Notes under the pieces: generated by a model | The model's database searches: none | Seen by the model: only the letters and a program-made list of their open reading frames with translations | Told to the model about the DNA's origin: nothing | Origin: Glossina fuscipes | Taxonomy: Eukaryota; Arthropoda; Insecta; Diptera; Glossinidae | Assembly: GCF_014805625.2 (NCBI RefSeq) | Contig: NW_023998414.1 | Span: 24,566,325-24,630,324 of the forward strand | Direction of reading: 5' to 3' | Length of the DNA stretch: 64,000 nt | Position numbers and translations under genes: made by a program | Shown: piece by piece, positions 55,888 through 64,000 of the stretch | Position numbering within the stretch: position 1 is the stretch's first letter | How the letters are laid out: every line of letters begins with the position of its first letter

Positions 55888-57301
55888 ATGCACCTATTAC
55901 GTATGAACTTTCCTTTAATTTGATGTTACATATTTACTTAAGCCGTTTTTGCAATCTACACTTTCCTTTTTTAATACCCACTGTCTCGGTGCTTTTTTTC
56001 ATCCCTCAGCATTCGGCCGAAACGTGCGCACAATGGATGGTACAATGTTTTTATTCAATGGATTTCGTTTCTTGGGGATTTATATGCCGGAGAAAAACCG
56101 TCTCGTCTACTTGCTATGGTCATTTTTAATTAATTCTACTGTTACTATTTATTTACCGGTTGCTTTCATATTAAGTTTTGTAAAAATTTCGGGGGAAGAT
56201 TTACAAATTGGCAATCTTCTCACGTCCGCCCAGGTGGCTATTAATGTTGTAGGCTGTTCGATAAAAATTATATTAATGGGTTTCCTTTTACCGAAATTGC
56301 TGAGTACTGAGAAGTTTTTGAACCGCTTAGATGAACGTTGTAAGACAGAGGAAGAGCTGGCTTCCATTAATAAATTCACAAAACAGGGTAACCGTTTCGT
56401 CGTATTATTCTCTGTGGCTTACTGGTCTTACTCGACAAGTACTTGCATAAGTGCGGTTACATTTGGACGTTTGCCATACAATATTTATAATCCCTTTTTC
56501 GACTATCATCAATCGATCGGACATTTCATTTTATCAATACTGATGGAAATGACGCTACTTAATGTTGCCTGTTTTCAACAAGTCGTAGATGATTCTTACG
56601 CGGTTATCTATGTCAACATATTGAGAACTCATGTCGATTTATTATTGAAAAGAATCAAACGATTGGGCTTAACCGTGTCTAAGTCGCATGAGGAAACCTA
56701 TGAAGAACTAAAATTATGCATAATTGATCATAAAAATATAATTGAGTAAGTACCTGAAAAATATATATTTAATGAAAATTCTTTACTAAACTCTCCTCTC
56801 TTTCGCTTGATCAGAATTTACAATATCGTCTCGTCTATAATTTCTATAACCATATTTGTGCAATTTACAATAACTGCTACCATATTGGGTATAACTCTTA
56901 TTAATATCCTACTATTTGCGACCAATTTCGCTTCTATAGTTGCATCTTGCTTTTATGTATTGGCCGTCGTCGTCGAAATCTTTCCGCTCTGCTATTATAC
57001 GCAATATTTAATGGACGAAAGTAATCTTTTAGCTGAAGTGGTATTTCATTCCAACTGGGCGGAACAACATTTGCCTTATCAGAAAATGTTGATTTTCTTT
57101 ATGCAACGCTCGCAACGTGTCATGGAATTCACCGCCGGCAAATTATTTCCCATAACATTAAATAGCTTCTTGAGTGTAAGTGAAACAAAAACAAATAATA
57201 ATAATTAAATTTTATCCTATTTTCAGATCGCGAAATTTTCCTTCTCATTGTATACATTTATCAAGGAAATGGACATTAAAGAGAGATTCGGTTTAAATTA
57301 G
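55888..57301 (+). CDS. Odorant receptor 3 of a three-gene array
   Basis: Third tandem seven-transmembrane odorant receptor. Exons: proposed 13-nt first exon 55888-55900 (ATGCACCTATTAC before gtatga), 56010-56745, 56815-57175 and 57227-57301. They total 1185 nt, 394 residues. The first exon is modelled on receptor 2, which has the same phase-1 junction. If it is wrong, ATG 56033 gives a protein starting MDGTMFLFNGF, 12 residues shorter. The main exon shows LNRLDERCKTEEE, DDSYAVIYVNILRTH and DHKNIIE; exon 3 shows SITIFVQFTITA, FHSNWAEQ and TAGKLFPITLNSF. Exon 3 is 361 nt, identical in length to that of receptor 2. No TATA box was found at the expected distance. An A44 run begins 17 bases after the stop. 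Confidence 0.84.
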
Positions 57302-57316
57302 TGGCAATATCTGCTA

Positions 57317-57317
<1 letters not shown>

Positions 57318-57361
<44 letters not shown>
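57318..57361 (+). repeat. A44 homopolymer after odorant receptor 3
   Basis: 44 consecutive A, 17 bases after the stop codon. It may be the tail of an inserted retroelement or a slippage-grown run; it may also disturb assembly. Confidence 0.85.
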
Positions 57362-57363
<2 letters not shown>

Positions 57364-57559
57364 AAATTATATAAATTATATTCGGCGCGATTTCAAGAAA
57401 ATATGTTAAGATCTCCTCTTCACTCGATAAGCTAATTATATATACAATATCGTCTGTCATACATAGTTTTATTAATGAAAAGAATCGAATCAGTAGCGAG
57501 CCATATGTCCTGTGTAGATATGTAGATAATTATGGAAATGGGAAGAGGGTTTGGCATTA

Positions 57560-58180
57560 TTCCATGGTACATCTCAAACCCATATGTGACTCTTACTTAC
57601 CTAACTTATGCTAATGTGCAAATGTCTTAAATATATTTTCCCATCTGTACGCAGACGACGTGAATTATGTCTCATTAGATACTCCATACTACAAAAAGAA
57701 GGATAGCTCTAGCATAATCACCAACATTAGATGTAAAAATATGCTTAAGACTTCTATATATGGACACTTTCGATGGCGTGAATGTAGAAGAATCCACTGT
57801 TCTTGAAGTTCTGGGTGTATAAATACAAAATTCACATTTGACAGAATCTCGATAAAAGTTTTTTGAAGCAACCGCACCAGATCTTCACGCCTTTTATGCC
57901 GACTACATCTGACCAAGATTAAAGTGCAATTCGCATGTATGAATGGGAGCACACCGATGACGAGGGTGCGTGTAATTTCGTTCTCAACACCCTCGGTTCT
58001 TTTCAACATCGTAGCGGCATGGGCTGCGCTATACTTACGCATGAGTACCTCCAGGCCAAGCTATGTACGGAGTCAAAAGAGATTTGTCCTTCAATCAAGT
58101 TCTTTAACAGAACTACTTAGCTCTAGTCGTCCCGTCATTGCTAATAAACCGCACGATTCTGTTGTTCTGCCTGCCTAGGA
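57560..58180 (+). mobile_element. Non-LTR retrotransposon reverse-transcriptase remnant
   Basis: At 57648-57659 the sequence encodes YADD, in the context HLYADDVNYVSLDTP, the catalytic motif of reverse transcriptases. Downstream frames read EESTVLEVLGV, KFFEATAPDLHAFYADYI, RLKCNSHV and SSLTELLSSSRPVIANK, the usual order after the motif in Jockey/CR1-type elements. The frame breaks repeatedly, so this is a pseudogene fragment between odorant receptor 3 and kin17. Confidence 0.65.
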
Positions 58181-58592
58181 AACCACCTAGGCATGAAGTG
58201 ATCTTGCCAACCAATCCGGGGGTTTCTACTTGCTAGTCGAGCTGGTCAATACTACTCACTTTTTCGTTCCCTATCGACCTACAGTCCTCCTTCACGTTCA
58301 AGGTATATAGAAGCTATATCCCGAATGGCTGCTTAAATATAAAGAAAAGGCAGCTAAACAACAACCGCATGCAGGTTACTTATCCCTTATGAAAAGAGCA
58401 AAGCAATTTTTCATCTTTTGTTTTTTTTTTTTAAACCCATTTCCGAAGGATGAGATTTATATTTGTGTTGTCAAATTATTAGCAGGTAAATGTTGTATAA
58501 ACATTGCTATAAAAGAACGAAAGTCATGTGTTTGTCAGCGCTGGAAAATAGAGACTTTATTCTTAATAAGAGTTATAAAACATGCCATTTTC

Positions 58593-58598
58593 TTTATT
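58593..58598 (-). promoter_or_regulatory. kin17 polyadenylation hexamer
   Basis: TTTATT on the plus strand reads AATAAA on the minus strand, about 50 bases after the kin17 stop codon. This is the expected position for a short 3' untranslated region. Confidence 0.45.
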
Positions 58599-58648
58599 TA
58601 AAAACTGGAATATATGAAGTATTACATTATAAATGGATTTCACGTATG

Positions 58649-59863
58649 TTAAAAAATTTTGCTAATGTCTTCATATTGTACATTATTAACGACGCGACCT
58701 TTCAAAGGACCTTTGGAAATTTCTATGGTGACACAATAGTTCTTTTCGTCCAATTTGCGCAATATAGCTTCTGAGCCACGATAAGCGCCGTTAACAACCA
58801 AAACGGGTTTATCTAAAGCAGGTATAACAGTTTCCAAATGAGCCTGATCTACTTTAACTTTTTCTTCAGTCTCCAGAAATTTTACTTTCGCCCGGTATTT
58901 ATCGATAACACCTTCGACAACCGCCTTTTGCTTGTAAAATTTATCTCCTAAAGATTTACTAATGAATTTTACTACAATTCCCTCATGCAGCCAATAGTCC
59001 TTACGATTCGTTCTTTCCTTTTTTCGCTCTTCGATTTTTATGATTTCGTCTAAAGCCGAAGTAGTTATTGGCCCTTCTTTACGTCTTCTTTCCAGTTTCG
59101 TAACTTTAGGTTTTTTAAAGACTTCGTCATCATCGTCATTGGGATTTTCTGACTTATGTTTTGCAGGTGTTTTAAGTAAAGCAGATGCTACGAATTTTGC
59201 TTCTGGTTGAAATTTCTTCTCCAGCCGTATTTCAAGCTTTAGAGGTTGATCTTCTTCGCGCTTCAATTCTGTAAATTTTTCTTCTTCCTCCGTTTCATTA
59301 TGTTTCTCCGATTCTTTTCTTTTTTCTTTTTCAATTTGCTTTTCTATGAATTCCATCATACGCTCTTCATCATCTTTTTCCATTTTTTCTTTACGTTCCG
59401 CATTAGCTTGACGTTCCATCGCTTCAGGACTTCGATCAATGTAGGTAACAAACCAACCTTTTTCAGTTTCATCGGCTATTACCTGTCCGGTGCGACCCAA
59501 CCATTTAACGTAATCTGATAACGTTAACCATCTAGTGGCATTCATGTGTATGTGATTTTTATCGGCTATGTACTCTTGATACACTTTGTTTGCATTAACA
59601 CGTTTAGTACCAAAACGACGTCTCAGTAACTCCATGTATCCATCTGAGAACTCTTTAGAGAAGCTGTATAAAAACTTTCCAGGTGAGTCTGCAAATAACA
59701 ATAGCTGCCTTTGATGAGATTCACTCATGGTGTGACATTTGAAACCGTTTTCATCGCGACATTGTTTCTCACACATTTGACAATACCACCGTAACTTTTG
59801 CAATCCCTTAGCCTTCATTTTATTGGCCAAGTATTTGGGAGTTCCAACCTCAGCACGACCCAT
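58649..59863 (-). CDS. kin17: KIN17 DNA/RNA-binding protein
   Basis: Intronless, 404 residues from ATG 59863, close to the usual ~390-residue KIN17 length. Nuclear protein linked in other animals to spliceosomes, replication and DNA-damage response. A C2H2-type zinc finger at about 28-50 (C28-x2-C31-x12-H44-x5-H50) follows the conserved MGRAEVGTPKYLANKMKAKG start. Then come the KIN17 winged-helix core (about 51-160, with FSDGYMELLRRRFGTKRVNAN and WFVTYIDRSPEAMER seen in part), a long Glu/Lys/Arg coiled-coil region (about 160-215) and a basic linker. The C-terminus has tandem SH3-like/KOW repeats (about 290-404, with WLHEGIVVKFISK and VLVVNGAYRGSEA). It is convergent with the receptor array. 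The whole frame is intact and the family match is strong. Confidence 0.93.
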   Translation of the reverse strand: MGRAEVGTPKYLANKMKAKGLQKLRWYCQMCEKQCRDENGFKCHTMSESHQRQLLLFADSPGKFLYSFSKEFSDGYMELLRRRFGTKRVNANKVYQEYIADKNHIHMNATRWLTLSDYVKWLGRTGQVIADETEKGWFVTYIDRSPEAMERQANAERKEKMEKDDEERMMEFIEKQIEKEKRKESEKHNETEEEEKFTELKREEDQPLKLEIRLEKKFQPEAKFVASALLKTPAKHKSENPNDDDDEVFKKPKVTKLERRRKEGPITTSALDEIIKIEERKKERTNRKDYWLHEGIVVKFISKSLGDKFYKQKAVVEGVIDKYRAKVKFLETEEKVKVDQAHLETVIPALDKPVLVVNGAYRGSEAILRKLDEKNYCVTIEISKGPLKGRVVNNVQYEDISKIF

Positions 59864-61347
59864 TTTTTATTAATAACTATATCCGCGCAATGTAAAATAA
59901 CTCTTCAATAAAAAATGAATCGGAACGTAAACAAGTCAAAGCTTTATATATAATACTTTCATCACTTGATTAAAAACATCTGTGAATTATAGTAAAGAGT
60001 ATGCACAAGCGTTGCCAGCGTAGGAAATTATCTAGAATGCAAAATTTAGTAATCGAGAGTTACTACACGAAAAATAATTTAATTTTGCATATATTTATCT
60101 CTAATAGAAAAAATACAACTCTGCCCCCAATCAATATTTCGTGCGCGTTCTCTTTAAAATTGTGGAGCAAATTCGGACAACTTTAATTAAAAAGAAAGTT
60201 TATTTTTTAACTATTTTTGCCCATAAAATAATGTGTGTTAGTTATAAAGTTGAAAGCAAGGTAATATTTAAAAGATAACACGTATGATAAATGCCCTGAA
60301 ACGCTGAAACAACTAACATGAATGTAAACTTGTTTTGTTTTGCCTTCCAGAGGATTCAGAGGATTTGCTAAAATGATTCTCTTCAGCGTTATTGATGTGA
60401 AAAAAATTAGGAAAAATGAAACGTGAAATTGATGCATTTTTCATATAATTCTAGAGAGTTTTAATATCTACTTCATGAAAAATCGTGCGTGTCCTCGTGG
60501 TTGCGGTAGTGCGTTCCATTTTTGTTACTGGTTGCAATCCAAAAGATAAATTTTCTTGCCTTATCGAAAGGGCGAACTGTTTTTTATGAAAGAAAATGTG
60601 AATTTGTTTATGCAACTAACGGTATTTATTAAGCGAAAAAGAAACTAATTTCTTGTTGGAAAGGAGAATTATGAAAATAGGAGAAAATTCTATTCAATTA
60701 ATTATCATATCTATAAATTTAGAAAAAAAAAATATTAAAAAATAAACAATATCGAAAGAACACGATATAAATCGCATGTTACGAAAGTAAAAACGTACCA
60801 TGAAACGTAAATGAACTAACAAACAGCGGTAATGAGTTCTTTTGTATACATTTCTAAAAAGGAAAAAGTAAAATAAACTATTTTATTTGGAAAATACGGC
60901 GAAGAGCAAAAATTAAATAAGAGTAAAAGATGAAATTTGATAAATTGTTATGAGAAGCTATAAAACTTAAATCGGATATTTTTAAATGATTTACAAGGGT
61001 GCTAAAAACCCAAACACTGGCTGAAAGAAATTACGAATACAGGTAAGTAAACTTGTTGCTGCTCAGTGTAGAATACAGCCTACTTGCCTGCACTCATATT
61101 ACGAACTTCGAACGTAATCTTACATAACTATTATCATATTGTTGGGCCTTCCATTATGCTTTGACTTGTTATTATTCCCAGATTAATCCAAATGATTGCT
61201 CCAAAGATTAAGAAACCAATTAACCGCGATTGTATTATGCGTGTTAGTAGTCTTTTTTCCTCACTAATGGCACAACAATAAAACGACACTAACTAGAAAT
61301 TTAAGGCAGGGCGCTAACTAAATCTACCGTTACATTGCAATAGGTGG

Positions 61348-61397
61348 AAACCAAAGTATATTGTTTTGCAATATTGTTTTGCAATATACTTTGGTTT
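61348..61397. repeat. Short perfect inverted repeat
   Basis: AAACCAAAGTATATTG at 61348-61363 is the exact inverse of CAATATACTTTGGTTT at 61382-61397. The 18-base spacer contains overlapping ATTGTTTTGCAAT direct repeats. It would fold into a 16-bp stem; function unknown. Confidence 0.6.
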
Positions 61398-62283
61398 GAA
61401 CAATATTTTGAATATATTATATAATCTGTATATAACACCTTTATACATGTATATAGTACTTTTCTTGTTTCCATGTACAGCATAAAATTCGAATATTTTT
61501 TTTAAATGTTGGATAAATTTCGGCTTTTTCGTTTACGGCACTCTATAGGCATTTGCATATTATGGTGATATTAATTGGATCGACACGAACATTTTTTTTT
61601 TTTTTTTGGATGTTGAGTTAAGATGGACCAAGTCAATAAATTTTTGTCTTATATATAGACAAATTTTTATGACAATTTTTCTTTTGTTGTTGTACAAGAG
61701 TTAGGGAAACGTAGACTTCTTCTATCGCCCTTTCGCCCTTAATTGCTTAAACATTGAAATCATTTTAGAAAAAAGGAGAAATTTTTAAAGTCAATTCAAA
61801 GATATACAGTCTCAGCTGTATCATTATATCTGCTTGTGCGAAGTATCTAAAATTCGTTTCAAAGAAATTCTTATCATTTGTTTCTTTCATAATAATTTTG
61901 CAATTTTTGTTAACACATCGGGAATGTATATATGTATGAGTTTTAGCATAAATTTGTAATTTCATTATCAGTTAATGGTGTGACTAAGCGCTTGCCTTTG
62001 CTTAATAAATAAATATTTTTTATTTTTGTTTTTTATATAGTTAACATACGTAATTAATATTATAGCAGAAAATATGTTTTTGAATAATTGATTGATATGT
62101 CAAAGATTAGATGATCAATAGGAAAAAACCAATTGTAAACGGAAGGGTTTATTGTTTATAAAGCGGAGGCGGAGATGTACAGAATCTACAACAAATTGGT
62201 GTAAACAATAACAAATCACATGCTTTTTTGCCATTTTTGAATTTGTTTAACTAAATTTTAATTCTCTTTTCGTTTGGACGCAG

Positions 62284-62334
62284 AACGGTTCCATTATCTT
62301 ATCGGAGATGGTGGAAATATTCATGCAGTTACGA
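62284..62334 (+). other. Candidate 51-nt coding exon
   Basis: Flanked by gacgcag and gtatgt, phase 0 at both ends, encoding NGSIILSEMVEIFMQLR. Composition and borders look like a real internal exon, but no neighbouring exon was recognised. It may belong to a gene extending beyond the window. Confidence 0.28.
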
Positions 62335-63730
62335 GTATGTGGATGCTTTCTTTCTAATATTATTATTAATTAAGAGTAAATTGATCTCATTGCTAGGACA
62401 ATAGTCAGAAAAGTTTATTTAAAGTAATTAGGAAAATAAAAACTAACACATTCCTAATACTTATCCTATTTATACTTAAAAAAGACAGAAGTTGTTATCC
62501 TTTTCAGTTTCGAAAGTCTTTACAGCTAGTTATAAATTTTGGATTGCCATCACTGGCTTACTGTCGTATCCGAATATATTAGACTTAGATTCGTCATTAA
62601 AAATTACGTTTTTCCAGAAATTTTATATCATGAATTTTATAGAGTTTTGCAAACTCGAAGCGCTTATAAATGGTTTTCTATCGAAATTATTGGCTTTTGA
62701 AACATTTCAAAAGATTTCCCGTTTGCCAATTAATTAACAAGGCGAAAATTATTGGAATCAGTTCATGATTGGAGGCGAAAAATAGTTTATATAAAATAAT
62801 ATAATGAGAAGAAGAAACTAAAAGCATGAAAGTGAAAGTGGCAAGAATGATGAAGTGATACCTGAAGATATAACTGAGAGATTGTGGTGACATTGCGGAA
62901 AAATAATCTTTCTTTTTTTGTAAGCTCCTTCCATGTGGTCAAGCGAGAATCGCATAGAAATATTGTGGACTGGTTACCCAACTCAATGTTGAAATCAAAA
63001 AAAATGAATAAAATCGTTAATCTATCAGTCAGAAAGCCATCATCTTTCTTCATACCAACGATGGGCTCGCTTAAATGACGTTGCAGAAACTTGGAGGATT
63101 GCGGTAGTTTATTCCTACGCTATACTGTGCGCAGTAATTTGAACTATAAAATGTTAGTTAATATAAAATAACTGGAAGTACTTAGTAAAAGACAGAACAG
63201 GATCTTTTCCGGAAAGAATATATTCAAAGACTGCACCCTTAAATGTATTCTCGCAACCAGCCAAATAATTAAGATTTCTCGCATTCGGTTCTACACAATT
63301 TTAACCTGTTCTTTTAGGTCACCTTGTCGATCCAGTTTGTGAGTAATCGTAACTATTTTATGTATGGGCCTCTTCATTGTCTTTTCTCACAAATTTTTCT
63401 TTTTTTTGTGTATACATCGCGTTCGATGAGATTCGATCCGTAAATCGGAGAAATCGGGATATCATACGACAGCGGAACTATATTTCTAGCATATATCATA
63501 TGCAGTATATAATTCTAATTTTACTTCGTAAAATTATTTACTAGGCGTTGCCCAATTAAAAGAAAACTGTGATTTGAAATACAAACAATGCTTATTAAAT
63601 AGATAGGCCTTTGTTTCTATTAAATATCAAATAGAAGCAAGTGATTTTTTATCATTAGTTTTCATAATTACCTGTAAGGTGCTGCCAAGTCATATGAAAA
63701 TATGATTTGCAATACGATACACGCAGTAAA

Positions 63731-64000
63731 TCAGCGAGTAAATTTTCGTTCTGGCTTAGAGTCAAGTATAAAAAGCATTCCAGCGGTGGCTTTTAAAAAA
63801 CTTCGTCTTAAACCGAAAATCAATTTTTTGTTCTTCATATTGGGGAAAGTAAAACGGTATTGCATATGAAGAAGAAAATACCGCAAGCCCACGTCTACCA
63901 AATCACGGAGGTCCTCACGTAGCTGACAGTTGGCTTTCAGCGCTTTGCACGGGAAAGCGAAAGCCAGACTTTCCATATGCGACCCGGTATAAGTGTAACG
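63731..64000 (-). CDS. Open frame running off the right edge, unknown product
   Basis: On the minus strand the frame is open from the window edge (RYTYTGSHMESLAF) through AFPCKALKANCQLREDLRD and ends DSKPERKFTR before a stop at 63731-63733, at least 89 codons. Its higher GC and mixed composition over the first ~50 codons look coding; the Lys/Arg-rich end looks less so, and a splice donor may lie inside. No family recognised. It may be the last exon of a gene outside the window. Confidence 0.25.
   Translation of the reverse strand, partial: RYTYTGSHMESLAFAFPCKALKANCQLREDLRDLVDVGLRYFLLHMQYRFTFPNMKNKKLIFGLRRSFLKATAGMLFILDSKPERKFTR

Larger units (their letters stand above)
59890..63730. other. 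Right-hand intergenic region
   Basis: AT-rich, with an inverted repeat at 61348-61397, a donor-like CAG|GTAAGT at about 61041, a weak tRNA-like stretch near 60490-60550 and the candidate exon at 62284. No certain gene. Confidence 0.35.

Noticed and set aside
60485..60550. tRNA-like stretch with GTGGTTGCGGTAGTGCG and GGTTGCAATCC
   Set aside because: B box departs at key positions and no cloverleaf could be built; at most a very old SINE.
62492..62737. 81-codon open frame after a ttttcag site
   Set aside because: No ATG at the start, AT-biased composition, and no recognisable domain.

Overview
This window is AT-rich nuclear DNA from a fly, most likely a schizophoran dipteran (fruit-fly, house-fly or tsetse type). 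Three things support this: a clear slipper (slpr) orthologue, insect-specific seven-transmembrane odorant receptors, and short canonical GT-AG introns. The sequence is dominated by poly-A/poly-T runs, microsatellites and old transposon debris. There are two assembly gaps, 100 N at 15957-16056 and 400 N at 41601-42000. I cannot name the species from sequence alone.

Layout. 1-18.9 kb is gene-poor: microsatellites, dispersed repeats, a decayed mariner piece (about 2.85-3.3 kb), a decayed Jockey-like retrotransposon piece (about 13.4-13.9 kb) and one isolated candidate exon at 6512-6570. 19.46-36.75 kb (+) is slpr, the mixed-lineage kinase that starts JNK signalling. Its order is SH3, kinase, leucine-zipper coiled coil with a 21-nt microexon, CRIB, then one of two alternative C-terminal tails. 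The distal tail ends at a TAG that is followed in frame by 91 more coding-like codons. 37-43 kb is repeats and a gap. 43.04-44.28 kb is an almost complete mariner element with TA duplication and matching terminal repeats but a broken transposase. 44.58-57.30 kb (+) is a tandem array of three complete odorant receptor genes with shared intron positions. Two have TATA boxes. They are separated by dispersed repeats, a SINE, a mariner remnant and one orphan candidate exon. 57.56-58.18 kb is a reverse-transcriptase remnant. 58.65-59.86 kb (-) is an intronless kin17 gene. 60-64 kb has no certain gene, but holds a 51-nt candidate exon and an open frame running off the right edge on the minus strand.

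How the genes relate. slpr (signalling), the receptors (olfaction) and kin17 (RNA/DNA processing) are separate transcription units with no operon-like logic. The points most worth checking are the slpr stop codon with its conserved-looking extension, the alternative slpr tails, the one-heptad microexon, a dispersed repeat family with a 7-bp hairpin showing a compensatory base change, and the receptor cluster with its mariner insertion just upstream. I found no prokaryotic-type system, CRISPR array or rRNA gene, and no convincing tRNA gene.
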